Of a DNA stretch of 64,000 nt, positions 51,179 to 60,007 are shown piece after piece. The stretch's first letter is position 1; each line of letters begins with the position of its first letter. A program made the position numbers and the translations under genes. The notes under the pieces were generated by a model. It did not search any database. It was not told where the DNA came from and was given only the letters and a program-made list of their open reading frames with translations. The DNA is from Psychrobacillus sp. OK032 (GTDB taxonomy: Bacteria; Bacillota; Bacilli; Bacillales_A; Planococcaceae). The stretch spans positions 1-64,000 of the forward strand of contig NZ_FOGY01000006.1 of NCBI RefSeq assembly GCF_900111345.1. The letters run 5' to 3'.

Positions 51179-51205
51179 CCCTATAGTTACTATAGGGTTT
51201 ATTTT
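51175..51205 (+). promoter_or_regulatory. MerR-type promoter with 19-nt spacer and dyad operator
   Basis: TTGACC (51175-51180), 19-nt spacer, TATTTT (51200-51205). The spacer holds the perfect dyad ACCCTATAG-TTA-CTATAGGGT (51178-51198), the geometry of Bmr/Blt promoters. Confidence 0.87.
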
Positions 51206-51254
51206 TATAGATAGAAAGTATATTTTACTAGTTAGTAAGGAGCATGAAATTGGT

Positions 51255-52424
51255 ATGCAAAAAAGTAGTTTGGATAAGACAATATATTTAGTACTTGTAA
51301 ATTTATTTGTTGTGTTTTTAGGGATAGGATTAGTTATTCCTGTTATGCCTACGCTAATGAGAGAAATGCATCTAGAAGGTTCTACAATGGGTTACTTAGT
51401 AGCGGCCTTTGCGTTTACACAACTATTAGTATCTCCTATCGCAGGAAAATGGGTTGATACGTTTGGCCGTAAGAAAATGATCGTGATCGGTATGCTTCTT
51501 TTTGCACTGTCGGAGCTGCTTTTCGGATTTGGGAAAGACGTCACGGTATTGTATATATCTAGAATGTTAGGCGGTATTAGTGCGGCATTCATGATGCCAG
51601 CGGTGACCGCTTTTGTTGCGGACATCACTTCATTAAAAGAACGTCCGAAAGCAATGGGTTATGTTGCAGCAGCCATTAGCACAGGATTTATCATTGGACC
51701 TGGAATTGGTGGATTTTTGGCTGAACATGGTACGAGACTTCCTTTCTTTTTCGCAGCGGCTTTAGGGTTTTTAGGATCTGCTTTTTCACTAATTATTTTG
51801 AAGGAGCCCAAACGACCAGAAATAGAAGAAAAGAAAGCAGAAAAGCAAGTAGCAAAATCAGGATTCCGCAAAGTATTGGAACCAATTTATCTCATTCCTA
51901 TGATTATCATTCTTGTATCAAGCTTTGGCTTGGCTGCTTTTGAAACGGTCTATTCTCTTTTCGTCGATCATAAATTCGCCTTTACACCAAAAGATATTGC
52001 TTTAATCATTACAGTTAGTGGCATTTTAGGTGTCATTGCTCAAGTTTTATCCTTTGACCGTATCGTAGGAAAAATTGGCGAGATTAGGCTAATCCAAGTT
52101 TGTATGGGCGTATCGACAATATTTATATTCGCTATGATTAAAGTGTCATCGTACTGGTCGATATTACTTGTGACTTTTGTTATTTTCCTAATGTTTGATT
52201 TAATACGTCCTGCACTGACAACCTATTTGTCTAAAATAGCTGGCAATGAGCAAGGCTTTGTAGGAGGATTAAATTCCACTTTTACGAGTGTAGGAAATAT
52301 TATTGGTCCTAGTATAGCGGGAATTTTGTTTGACGTGAATATCGATTACCCATATGTACTAGCGATGTATGTACTTGCACTTAGCTTTGTAATTTCTCTA
52401 TTTTGGAAAGAGCGAACTAACTAA
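51255..52424 (+). CDS. MFS multidrug efflux pump (Blt/Bmr/NorA family)
   Basis: 389 residues, twelve membrane helices, the exact length of Bmr. Family motif A GKWVDTFGRKKMIVIG (about 64-79) and motif C GFIIGPGIGGFLAE (about 139-152) are intact. Expected to export hydrophobic cations such as dyes, quaternary ammonium compounds and fluoroquinolones, driven by protons, and to be induced through the upstream MerR regulator. Spermidine export is the native role suggested for Blt. Confidence 0.9.
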   Translation: MQKSSLDKTIYLVLVNLFVVFLGIGLVIPVMPTLMREMHLEGSTMGYLVAAFAFTQLLVSPIAGKWVDTFGRKKMIVIGMLLFALSELLFGFGKDVTVLYISRMLGGISAAFMMPAVTAFVADITSLKERPKAMGYVAAAISTGFIIGPGIGGFLAEHGTRLPFFFAAALGFLGSAFSLIILKEPKRPEIEEKKAEKQVAKSGFRKVLEPIYLIPMIIILVSSFGLAAFETVYSLFVDHKFAFTPKDIALIITVSGILGVIAQVLSFDRIVGKIGEIRLIQVCMGVSTIFIFAMIKVSSYWSILLVTFVIFLMFDLIRPALTTYLSKIAGNEQGFVGGLNSTFTSVGNIIGPSIAGILFDVNIDYPYVLAMYVLALSFVISLFWKERTN

Positions 52425-52425
52425 A

Positions 52426-52491
52426 AAGGCTATCCTAAATTGAACTACCCTGTAAATATTACGGGGTGGTTCACTCAAAGGATAGCTTTTT
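52426..52491 (+). terminator. Long two-part terminator after the MFS pump
   Basis: AAAAAGGCTATCCT pairs with AGGATAGCTTTTT across an inner stem TGAACTACCC / GGGGTGGTTCA. Confidence 0.8.
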
Positions 52492-52607
52492 CAGTAGGCG
52501 TAGTGTATTTCAGGGGAAGAAGCATCTTGCGATTTGTAGTCCCTATCTAGCGGTTCGTCGCTATCTTGAGCAAATGCCTAATAATTAAAAGGGTACTTTC
52601 CTGCTAC

Positions 52608-53339
52608 TTATGCAAAAAAACGAGTGAGTAAACGATTATATTCTTGTGTTTTCTCCAAAATAGGTAAATGTCCACAGTTACCTAGAATGACCAATTCAGC
52701 TTGTGGCATAAACCATTTCGTTTGTAGGACGCTAAACAAAGGATTTACCTCATCATACTGTCCTCCGATGATTAAAGTAGGAACACGAACAAACGGTAAG
52801 ATAGGAAGATAATTCGATTTTATCGCTGAAAAAGAGGATGCGATGTAGGGCATTTTTTTAATAAGAAACATTTTTTTAGCCGCATGAATTAAATTGGGCT
52901 CTTTTCTATACAAACACTTTTCAGCGGTGTAGGTTGTATACTCGTCGCTTGTTGATGAATGCAAATTACTTGCACCTTTCATAACCGTCAATTGCCCCAA
53001 ATATGTGGGAGCATAAGAAAATGTATTAGATAAAACCATAGATTGGACGATATTATTATTTTGACAATAAATTTCTTGAACGACTAGTCCTCCCATTGAA
53101 AGTCCACAAAAATGAGCTTTTTCAATGCCTAAAGAGGCAAGAAGCGATAAAATATCTTGTGCAAATACCGAAATTGAAATATTATCATATTCTTCCGATT
53201 CACCATGTCCGCGAAGGTCGGGTATGATCAATCGATAATTGGAGGATAATTCGTATTGGTTTTCCCAGGATTCCTTTATACTTCCTAATCCATGAATTAA
53301 CACTACAGGTTCACCTTGACCGATATCTAAATAATGGAT
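52608..53339 (-). CDS. Alpha/beta hydrolase lacking a canonical start codon
   Basis: About 243 residues if read from ATC 53339. Alpha/beta hydrolase fold: oxyanion loop LIHGLGSIKESW, nucleophile GLSMGG, acid in GGQYDEV and His in GNCGHLP. The family pattern (IHYLDIGQGEPVVLIHGLG) begins exactly at ATC 53339, 7-8 nt behind a perfect AAAGGAGG. No ATG, GTG or TTG occurs between the upstream in-frame stop (about 53390) and GTG 53303, which has no ribosome binding site and would remove the first strand. Either ATC is used or the start codon has mutated. Confidence 0.72.
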   Translation of the reverse strand: MHYLDIGQGEPVVLIHGLGSIKESWENQYELSSNYRLIIPDLRGHGESEEYDNISISVFAQDILSLLASLGIEKAHFCGLSMGGLVVQEIYCQNNNIVQSMVLSNTFSYAPTYLGQLTVMKGASNLHSSTSDEYTTYTAEKCLYRKEPNLIHAAKKMFLIKKMPYIASSFSAIKSNYLPILPFVRVPTLIIGGQYDEVNPLFSVLQTKWFMPQAELVILGNCGHLPILEKTQEYNRLLTRFFA

Positions 53340-53463
53340 GGTATTGACCTCCTTTACTATGTTTATTATTGTCTAGTGTTCCCGTGCAACTTCCCATTAT
53401 TCCTATTTTATTCAAAGGGAAGAAGAAGGCTACATTTCTTCTTTAATAACCAGGGAAGTCATT

Positions 53464-53491
53464 TTGTCTTTTCGTGAAAATCCGATACAAT
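53464..53491 (+). promoter_or_regulatory. Promoter of the YisP-like gene
   Basis: TTGTCT, 16-nt spacer, TACAAT, about 40 nt before the start. Confidence 0.6.
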
Positions 53492-53532
53492 AGTAGATAA
53501 GAACATTTAGTGGTGAAATGGAGGATTTCGTT

Positions 53533-54354
53533 GTGCCTAAAGCAGTAACTTTACAAAAAGAAGCAATGGACATGCTAAAAAAGACAAGCAGAACTTTTTA
53601 TATACCAATCACTTTTTTGGAACCGAAACTTAAAAAGGCCGTTGGATCTGCTTATTTAGTGATGCGTGCAATAGATGAAATAGAGGATCATGAAGCACTA
53701 GGATCAAAGGAGAAACAAGCACTATTGCGTGCAACGAGTAAAATGTTAGCAACTGGATTTAATACAAAAGAGTACGAACAATTAGTAGAACCTTTTAAAG
53801 ATATATTGCCAGAGGTTTCATTAAGACTTGGCGATTGGCTTGAAATTTGTCCAGTGGATTTAGTGGACAAAGTAAAAGAGTCTTCAAGCGAGATGGCAGA
53901 AGGTATGGCCAAATGGGTAGAAAAGAATTGGCAAGTAAAAACAAAAGAAGATCTTGATGAGTATACATATTACGTTGCAGGTTTAGTAGGAGTAATGCTT
54001 TCTAACTTATGGAAGGCTAGTGCAGATGTCCATACAGACCGAGAGCTGGCAATTGCATACGGACGAGGTTTGCAGGCAGTAAATATATTGCGCAATAAAG
54101 ACGAAGATAAAGAACGCGGAGTTCAGTTCTTCCCAGAAGGGTGGACACGTGAAGACATGTTTCAATATGCGGAAGGTAATTTAGCCAAAGCGGATGAATA
54201 CATGAAATCCATCAATCGTCGTAACATTAAATTATTCTGTAAGCTACCACTAGCACTTGCACACAAAACATTAAAAGCGTTAAAGAGTGGGAAAGAGAAA
54301 ATGACTCGTGCGGAAGTAGAAGCAACGGTGGAAGAAGTGCAAACAGAGGTTTAA
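53533..54354 (+). CDS. Squalene/phytoene synthase-fold protein (YisP-like)
   Basis: 273 residues from GTG 53533, with GGAGG 8 nt upstream; ATG 53518 overlaps that site. All-helical trans-isoprenyl synthase fold: early RTFY and acidic motif DEIED (near residues 47-51) and second motif NILRNKDEDKERGVQFFP. In B. subtilis YisP has this fold but acts as a farnesyl diphosphate phosphatase giving farnesol. Both head-to-head synthase and phosphatase roles are possible here. Single gene. Confidence 0.82.
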   Translation: MPKAVTLQKEAMDMLKKTSRTFYIPITFLEPKLKKAVGSAYLVMRAIDEIEDHEALGSKEKQALLRATSKMLATGFNTKEYEQLVEPFKDILPEVSLRLGDWLEICPVDLVDKVKESSSEMAEGMAKWVEKNWQVKTKEDLDEYTYYVAGLVGVMLSNLWKASADVHTDRELAIAYGRGLQAVNILRNKDEDKERGVQFFPEGWTREDMFQYAEGNLAKADEYMKSINRRNIKLFCKLPLALAHKTLKALKSGKEKMTRAEVEATVEEVQTEV

Positions 54355-54378
54355 TGAAATAAAGTGATTATAATAATA

Positions 54379-54407
54379 AAAACCAGACAAATTTTGTCTG
54401 GTTTTTT
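54379..54407. terminator. Bidirectional terminator
   Basis: AAAACCAGACAAA / TTTGTCTGGTTTT, 13-bp perfect stem, between the YisP-like gene and the convergent SDR gene. Confidence 0.92.
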
Positions 54408-54422
54408 GTATGCAAGGATCTA

Positions 54423-55160
54423 TTATTGAGCTGTATACCCACCATCAATTGTTAAGCTATTACCTGTCATGAATGAAGAATCATCTGAAGCCATGAATAG
54501 TACAGCTTTTGCCATTTCTTCTGATTGACCAAGGCGCTTCATTGGTGTCATCGTTGCAAGTATTTGTTTGCTTTCTTCAGGAATAATCGGTGTGTCGATG
54601 AAACCTGGGCATAATGAGTTTACACGAATATTTTGCTCTGCATATTCCAGTGCAAGTGAGCGTGTTAAGTTAATAACGCCGCCTTTTGCTGCATTGTAAG
54701 CTGCCGAGCCAGGTGATCCAACCCATCCATACATAGAGGCTGTGTTGACAATCGAGCCGCCACCTGATTTTAGCATTTCACGAATTGCTTCACGAGCGAC
54801 TAAAAATACGCCATCTAAGTCAACGTTTACTGTGTTGCGCCATTCAGCGTATTCTAGCGTATGTGATGGATGAACACGACCAATTCCTGCGTTATTGAAA
54901 ACGATGTCTACTTTACCGAAAGCTTCAATTGTTTGTTTGAAAATAGCTTGTACATCTTCTTCACTTGTAATATTTGCTTTCACAAAAATTGCTTCGGCAT
55001 TGTTTGTTTTTAATTCTGCTTGGAATGCTTTCCCTTTTTCCTCATTTAAATCAACAAGAACTACTTTTGCACCTTCTGAAACGAAAAGTCTTGCTGTTGC
55101 AGCACCAATACCTGATGCGCCACCTGTGATAACTGCTACTTTGTTTTGTAATTTACCCAT
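54423..55160 (-). CDS. Short-chain dehydrogenase/reductase
   Basis: 245 residues from ATG 55160 (GGAGGAG 6 nt upstream). Classical SDR: cofactor motif TGGASGIGAAT (about 11-21), NNAG, catalytic Ser in SIVNTASMYG and YNAAK (YxxxK), then LCPGFIDTP. Asp at the end of the second strand (VVLVDLNEEKG) favours NAD. Likely an alcohol, sugar or 3-oxoacyl reductase. Divergent from a TetR-family gene, which probably represses it. Confidence 0.88.
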   Translation of the reverse strand: MGKLQNKVAVITGGASGIGAATARLFVSEGAKVVLVDLNEEKGKAFQAELKTNNAEAIFVKANITSEEDVQAIFKQTIEAFGKVDIVFNNAGIGRVHPSHTLEYAEWRNTVNVDLDGVFLVAREAIREMLKSGGGSIVNTASMYGWVGSPGSAAYNAAKGGVINLTRSLALEYAEQNIRVNSLCPGFIDTPIIPEESKQILATMTPMKRLGQSEEMAKAVLFMASDDSSFMTGNSLTIDGGYTAQ

Positions 55161-55301
55161 AAGAATCTCCTCCAAAATTAATATTGCACGAGAACAATTG
55201 TATGTTGTTATAATTGACAGATATATGACTAATTAGACTATTCGTTTACAAGTTAATTTTATCACTTTACTTTCACTAAACAATCACTACTTAATCATTA
55301 A

Positions 55302-55320
55302 GTGTCTAAACGGTAGACAC
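55302..55320. promoter_or_regulatory. Candidate TetR operator
   Basis: GTGTCTA-AACGG-TAGACAC, a 19-nt dyad with perfect 7-bp arms, 37 nt upstream of the TetR start and between the divergent genes. Confidence 0.7.
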
Positions 55321-55356
55321 CCTGAATTGATTCGTCTATTTACAGGAGGTTATTTA

Positions 55357-55959
55357 ATGAACAACGAACAATATGAACTTTCACAACGACAAAATCGGAC
55401 AAGAGAACATTTAAAACAAGCCTTTATCCAACTGATAAAAGAAAAAGGTTATCATGCTGTTACTGTGAAAGATATTGTGGATCAAGCCGCTTACAATCGT
55501 AGTACTTTTTACTTGCATTTCCAAGATAAAATAGAATTAGCGGATGATTTACTTCATTCAATGCTTCAAGGTCTGGAAGATTCAGTTGGGAAGCCATATG
55601 TTCATGGGCAAAAAGTATATACAACGAAGTTGAATTTTCCCTCATTTAATCTGGTGACTTATATTTATGAACATCGCCATTTTTTTGAACTTATTAAATA
55701 TGAGGACACATTACCTGGTTTACATACGCAATTACCATCAACGATTACCAAAATTTACAATGAACAATTTATCTTCAAAACGATTAACGATATTCCCGTC
55801 AATATGGATTATTTTAAACGTTATACGTCTTATGGTTTTTACGGACTTATCATCCATTGGATTTCAAACGACTTCCATACTCCCCAGGAGGAATTTATCC
55901 AAGACGTAATTGACCTATCAAAAACACATATTTATTCATTTGAGTATGTGGGGCGTTAA
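55357..55959 (+). CDS. TetR family transcriptional regulator
   Basis: 200 residues from ATG 55357 (AGGAGG upstream). N-terminal TetR HTH (about 13-60: TREHLKQAFIQLIKEKGYHAVTVKDIVDQAAYNRSTFYLHFQDK); the C-terminal ligand domain matches the TetR_C group of YxaF/DhaS-like regulators in size but has no readable ligand. Likely controls itself and the divergent SDR through the dyad at 55302. Confidence 0.88.
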   Translation: MNNEQYELSQRQNRTREHLKQAFIQLIKEKGYHAVTVKDIVDQAAYNRSTFYLHFQDKIELADDLLHSMLQGLEDSVGKPYVHGQKVYTTKLNFPSFNLVTYIYEHRHFFELIKYEDTLPGLHTQLPSTITKIYNEQFIFKTINDIPVNMDYFKRYTSYGFYGLIIHWISNDFHTPQEEFIQDVIDLSKTHIYSFEYVGR

Positions 55960-56070
55960 TATGAGTTTATAGTGGAAATTAGTTTCCTTCATAATATGGC
56001 TAGTTGTATACTTATAATTGAAGGTGAAGATTTCCACATACCATATTTACTATACGAGGAGGTATTACAA

Positions 56071-56577
56071 ATGTTATCTAAAAAACTACATGAAGCATTG
56101 AACGAGCAAATGAATTTCGAATTTTATTCTGCACATGCTTATCTAGCTATGGCAGCATACTGCACAGTAGAAACGTATGATGGATTCGCCAATTTCTTTT
56201 TAGTACAAGCTGAAGAGGAACGCTACCATGCGATGAAATTTTACAACTTTTTAAGTGACCTAGGATATAGAGCAACAATTGATGGTTTCGATCAACCACA
56301 TAATGAATTCACATCTATTTTAAATGCATTTGAATCCGCATTAGCACATGAAAAAGAAGTAACACGTCGTATTTATAACTTATCTGATATCGCTTTAGAC
56401 GAGCGCGAACATGCAACGATGGCGTTTCTAAAATGGTTTATCGATGAGCAAGTAGAAGAAGAATCAACATTCGACACACTAATTAACAAAATTAAACGAA
56501 TTCAAAATGACTCAAATGCAATCTTTATGCTAGATTCTGAGCTAGCGTCACGTACATTTACACCGAATGAAGCATAA
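56071..56577 (+). CDS. ftnA: Ferritin (non-heme iron storage)
   Basis: 168 residues from ATG 56071 (CGAGGAGG upstream; the frame before it back to 55972 is non-coding leader). Ferroxidase ligands: Glu in EQMNFEFYSAHAYLAMA, EEERYHAMKFYNFL (Glu/His), Glu in FESALAHEKEVT and the late FLKWFIDEQVEEE. The length fits bacterial ferritin that forms a 24-mer storing ferric iron. Single gene with a strong terminator. Confidence 0.9.
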   Translation: MLSKKLHEALNEQMNFEFYSAHAYLAMAAYCTVETYDGFANFFLVQAEEERYHAMKFYNFLSDLGYRATIDGFDQPHNEFTSILNAFESALAHEKEVTRRIYNLSDIALDEREHATMAFLKWFIDEQVEEESTFDTLINKIKRIQNDSNAIFMLDSELASRTFTPNEA

Positions 56578-56615
56578 ATAATAGCAGTTAATAATGATTT
56601 AATTAATCAAATAGA

Positions 56616-56654
56616 AAATCCCAAGAAGAAAAGCAATTCTTCTTGGGATTTTTT
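56616..56654 (+). terminator. Terminator of the ferritin gene
   Basis: AAATCCCAAGAAGAA / TTCTTCTTGGGATTT, 15-bp stem with a 6-nt loop, then T-run. Confidence 0.94.
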
Positions 56655-56671
56655 ATGTTAACAGGGGAATG

Positions 56672-56702
56672 AGTTAACTAATTTCCATAAAAATGTTTAC
56701 AC
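56672..56702. promoter_or_regulatory. Candidate BirA operator upstream of bioY
   Basis: AGTTAAC, 16 nt, GTTTACA: an imperfect match to the BirA box (TTGTTAAC, N14-16, GTTAACAA) about 90 nt upstream of bioY. A further GTTAAC is at 56657-56662. B. subtilis bioY genes are BirA-controlled, so the position fits. Confidence 0.4.
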
Positions 56703-56793
56703 AAGTGAAAATTCAAGCTATGATTTATTTATTCATAGATGTCGACTTCTTTTGAAAATTTATAATAGTTCGCTATATTAACGGGGGAAGAAA

Positions 56794-57345
56794 ATGAAAA
56801 CAAAAGAGATGGTATTTGCCGCATTATTTGCTGCATTAATAGGGGTATTGGGGATGATTCCTCCAATTCCACTGGGCTTTATTCCTGTACCAATCACAGC
56901 ACAAACACTTGGAGTTATGCTAGCAGGGAGCTTTTTAGGAAAGAAAACGGGTGCACTTAGTTTGATTTTATTTATCGTATTAGTCGCTCTAGGTCTACCT
57001 TTGTTGTCAGGTGGGCGAGGAGGTCTTGCTCCATTAGTAGGTCCATCTGCTGGGTATATATTAAGTTGGCCGATTGCTGCATTTTGTATCGGACTTGCTA
57101 TTGAAAAAGTATGGCCAACGTTAAAAGTATGGAAAGTGATTGTTATCAATTTTATTTTTGGCGTTGTACTTGTTAGTTTAATAGGCGCACCGGTAATGGC
57201 AATTATCACAAATACTTCCGTTTGGGCTGGACTTGTGGGGGCTGTAGCATTTTTACCAGGAGATTTAATGAAAGCTATAATTGTAGCCATAATTGCTGTG
57301 CAAATAAAAGCTGTTAGTCCAATTGAGCAGAAAGTTAATATCTAA
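56794..57345 (+). CDS. bioY: Biotin ECF transporter S component BioY
   Basis: 183 residues, six membrane helices. BioY hallmarks: IPPIPLGFIPVPITAQTLGVMLAGSFLG (about 22-49), GGRGGLAPLVGPSAGYILSWP and LPGDLMKAI near the end. It binds biotin with high affinity and needs the ATPase/EcfT module, which in this operon is encoded 4.2 kb downstream. Ribosome binding site CGGGGGAAG, ATG 56794. The acyl-CoA ligase follows after 32 nt; in B. subtilis yhfU(bioY)-yhfT-yhfS have the same order. Confidence 0.93.
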   Translation: MKTKEMVFAALFAALIGVLGMIPPIPLGFIPVPITAQTLGVMLAGSFLGKKTGALSLILFIVLVALGLPLLSGGRGGLAPLVGPSAGYILSWPIAAFCIGLAIEKVWPTLKVWKVIVINFIFGVVLVSLIGAPVMAIITNTSVWAGLVGAVAFLPGDLMKAIIVAIIAVQIKAVSPIEQKVNI

Positions 57346-57377
57346 AATATAGAACGATTAAATTAGGATGATGAGAG

Positions 57378-58859
57378 ATGAATCTAGTAGAACCATTGTT
57401 ACATAATGCAAAAGAGCACCCTGACAAAATTGCCTTAACAGATGGAAAGGAATCCCGTACATATTCAGAGCTTGTGCAATCGATGAAAAAAGTAGCTTGC
57501 GGTTTCCAGCAAAATGATTTTAAACACGAAAATATAGCTATTTTATCCGCCAATCGTATTGAGTTTGTGGAAGTTTTTCTCGGTGCTATTTATGCGGGCT
57601 GCGTCCCTATCCCGCTAGATCCAAAATGGAGTACAAATGAATTAATGACCATTTTACAGCAGTGTAAACCTAAAATGATTTTTGTAGAGGAAACATTAGT
57701 AGCAAATCTGAATTTACAAGAGAAAGAGATGCAAATGTTGACCTTTTCTGCTGGTGAAGCGGCCTCCTATAACAACTGGATAGCTCATTTAAAAACGGAA
57801 GCCAAGATGGATAACACGAACGAATTATTATTTATCGGTTTTACATCAGGTACAACAGGTATTCCAAAAGGATATATGCGTACTCATTTGTCGTGGATTA
57901 AGAGCTTTGCCGTGACGAATGAAGCATTCCGATTCGAAGAGATGGAGCATATTTTAGCTCCAGGTCCGTTCGTCCAATCATTGTCATTGTTTGCTTTAAT
58001 GCAGAGCTTGTATAGTGGGGCTACTTTTCATATTTTGCCTAAGTTTAATGCTACGGAAGTTTTACTGCTTTGCCATCAGCATCCCAATGCAATTTTATTT
58101 GTAGTTCCAACGATGATTGAATCAATGCTTGAGCAAACTGCATCAGGACAGGTGCATATCCAAGCGCTGATTTCCTCAGGTTCAAAATGGTCAGAGGCGT
58201 CCAAGAAAAAGGCGAAGGAAATGTTCGGTGAAGCAAGGTTATATGAATTCTACGGTTCATCTGAAGCGAGTTATATTAGTTATTTAGATGTATATGCAGA
58301 AAACAAACCAAACTCTTTAGGGAAACCTTTTGCAGGTGTTCAAGTATCGATTCGCGATGAACGTTTTCAGGAGGTACCATTTGGAACAATAGGACAGCTG
58401 TATATCCAAAGTGACATGATATTTTTAGGATACCATCATATGCCGAAAGAGACGGAAGCAGTTTTTCGAGACGGTTGGCTCATGCTTGGAGATTACATAT
58501 CGATGGACGAAGATGGGAGTTTGTACTTGGCGGGTCGTGTTAAAAATATGTTGGTATCGGGTGGTCTTAATATTTACCCAGAAGAGGTAGAAGCGGTGCT
58601 ACAACAACATCCTGCAATTCAAGAAGTGATGGTGCTTGGGATGCCTGATGAATACTGGGGAGAACGAGTAACGGCCCTTATAAAATGGGATGGGCAACAA
58701 CGTCTATCAATAGAAGAAATAAAAGATTATTGTCGAAATAATTTAGCGAGTTACAAATTACCGAAGCAACTTATAACTGTGAATGATTTTATTTATACAA
58801 GTAGCGGAAAATTGGCACGTCAAGCGATGAAAGACTATGTGGAGAAGGTGATGGTATGA
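57378..58859 (+). CDS. yhfT: Acyl-CoA ligase (YhfT-like)
   Basis: 493 residues of the ANL superfamily: P-loop FTSGTTGIPKG (about 154-164), YGSSEASY, GDYISMDEDG and YLAGRVKNMLVSGGLNIYPEEVE hinge, and the catalytic lysine in TSSGKLARQ. It should activate a carboxylic acid to its CoA thioester. The operon position next to bioY suggests a substrate tied to biotin, such as a pimelate-like dicarboxylic or other fatty acid; this is inference. ATG 57378; stop overlaps the thiolase start (ATGA). Confidence 0.88.
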   Translation: MNLVEPLLHNAKEHPDKIALTDGKESRTYSELVQSMKKVACGFQQNDFKHENIAILSANRIEFVEVFLGAIYAGCVPIPLDPKWSTNELMTILQQCKPKMIFVEETLVANLNLQEKEMQMLTFSAGEAASYNNWIAHLKTEAKMDNTNELLFIGFTSGTTGIPKGYMRTHLSWIKSFAVTNEAFRFEEMEHILAPGPFVQSLSLFALMQSLYSGATFHILPKFNATEVLLLCHQHPNAILFVVPTMIESMLEQTASGQVHIQALISSGSKWSEASKKKAKEMFGEARLYEFYGSSEASYISYLDVYAENKPNSLGKPFAGVQVSIRDERFQEVPFGTIGQLYIQSDMIFLGYHHMPKETEAVFRDGWLMLGDYISMDEDGSLYLAGRVKNMLVSGGLNIYPEEVEAVLQQHPAIQEVMVLGMPDEYWGERVTALIKWDGQQRLSIEEIKDYCRNNLASYKLPKQLITVNDFIYTSSGKLARQAMKDYVEKVMV

Positions 58860-60007
58860 CAGAAGCGGTGATTGTCATGGCGAAACGCACGCCAATAGGA
58901 AAGATGGGTGGCATGTTAAGCACACTTGAGCCGGAGAAGTTACTTGCACCGCTTATAAACCATATTGTAACGGAAACAAACTTGCCAAAGGATATCATTG
59001 ATGATGTCATTATTGGAAATGTTGTAGGACCGGGAGGCAATATTGCTCGAGTTTCTGCGCTAGAAGCAGGGCTACCTGTCACCATTCCAGGCGTTACTGT
59101 AGACCGTCAATGTGGCTCTGGTTTAGAGGCAATCAATATTGCTACTAGATTAATTCAAAGTGGTGCTGGTGAGGTCTATTTAGCGGGTGGTGTTGAAAGT
59201 ACGAGCCGTGCACCTTGGAAAATGGCTAAGCCTCAAACGTTAATGGGTACCCCAGAATTATATACACGTGCTCATTTCACACCAAGTGCTTTTGGTGATC
59301 CAGATATGGGAATTGCCGCTGAGAATGTTGCAAAAAAATATGCAATTACAAGAGAAGAACAAGACCGATTTTCCTTAGAGAGTCATCGAAAAGCAGTTGA
59401 CTCTCAACAAAATGCGAGATTTGAACAGGAGATTGTGCCTCTTCAAGTGAATGGGGAATGGATTGCCGAAGATGAATGTCCTAGAGCTAATACGAGTATG
59501 GAAAAATTGCAAAAGTTGTTACCCGTTTTTCAAGAAAACGGTACGGTCACGGCGGGAAATGCATGTCCGCTAAATGACGGGGCTGCACTTATATTAATCA
59601 TGTCTCGTGAAAAATGTGAAGAGCTAAACCTTAAGCCGATATTACGAGTAGTAGATGCTCAAGCAGTTGGCGTAGATCCAAACTATTTAGGAATTGGCCC
59701 AATTCCAGCTGTGCAAAAGGTGTTAAAGCGTCAGCAACTTACAGTAGATGAATTAGATATAGTTGAATTCAATGAAGCATTTGCCTCCCAAGTACTAGCT
59801 TCGCTAAAGGAGCTTCATATTCCATTAGAAAAGGTAAACCGAGGAGGCGGTGCATTAGCGATTGGTCATCCCTACGGAGCATCGGGTGCAATATTAATGA
59901 CACGATTATGTGCTGAAATGTTACATAAACCTTATAAAAAGGGGCTTGCTACACTGGGCATTGGCGGTGGGATAGGGCTTGCAACGCTTGTGGAGGCAGT
60001 CGAATGA
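58856..60007 (+). CDS. yhfS: Thiolase-like enzyme (YhfS-like), second active-site Cys absent
   Basis: 383 residues, complete thiolase fold. Nucleophile Cys86 (DRQCGSGLE) and His338 (AIGHPYGASG) are in place, and NEAFA is intact. The usual C-terminal CxGGG reads LGIGGGIG, so the second catalytic cysteine is Gly368. That residue normally activates the second substrate in Claisen condensation; its loss suggests altered chemistry or a different base. Same bioY-yhfT-yhfS order as B. subtilis. Overlaps neighbours by 4 nt on both sides. Confidence 0.87.
   Translation: MTEAVIVMAKRTPIGKMGGMLSTLEPEKLLAPLINHIVTETNLPKDIIDDVIIGNVVGPGGNIARVSALEAGLPVTIPGVTVDRQCGSGLEAINIATRLIQSGAGEVYLAGGVESTSRAPWKMAKPQTLMGTPELYTRAHFTPSAFGDPDMGIAAENVAKKYAITREEQDRFSLESHRKAVDSQQNARFEQEIVPLQVNGEWIAEDECPRANTSMEKLQKLLPVFQENGTVTAGNACPLNDGAALILIMSREKCEELNLKPILRVVDAQAVGVDPNYLGIGPIPAVQKVLKRQQLTVDELDIVEFNEAFASQVLASLKELHIPLEKVNRGGGALAIGHPYGASGAILMTRLCAEMLHKPYKKGLATLGIGGGIGLATLVEAVE

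Noticed and set aside
56657-56678. Close pair GTTAAC-N10-GTTAAC as the BirA box
   Set aside because: Spacing of 10 nt is shorter than the 14-16 nt of known BirA boxes; the 16-nt spaced pair further right fits better.
56778-57290. 170-codon frame antisense to bioY
   Set aside because: Composition mirrors the complement of a membrane protein gene; no ribosome binding site and the bioY assignment is secure.
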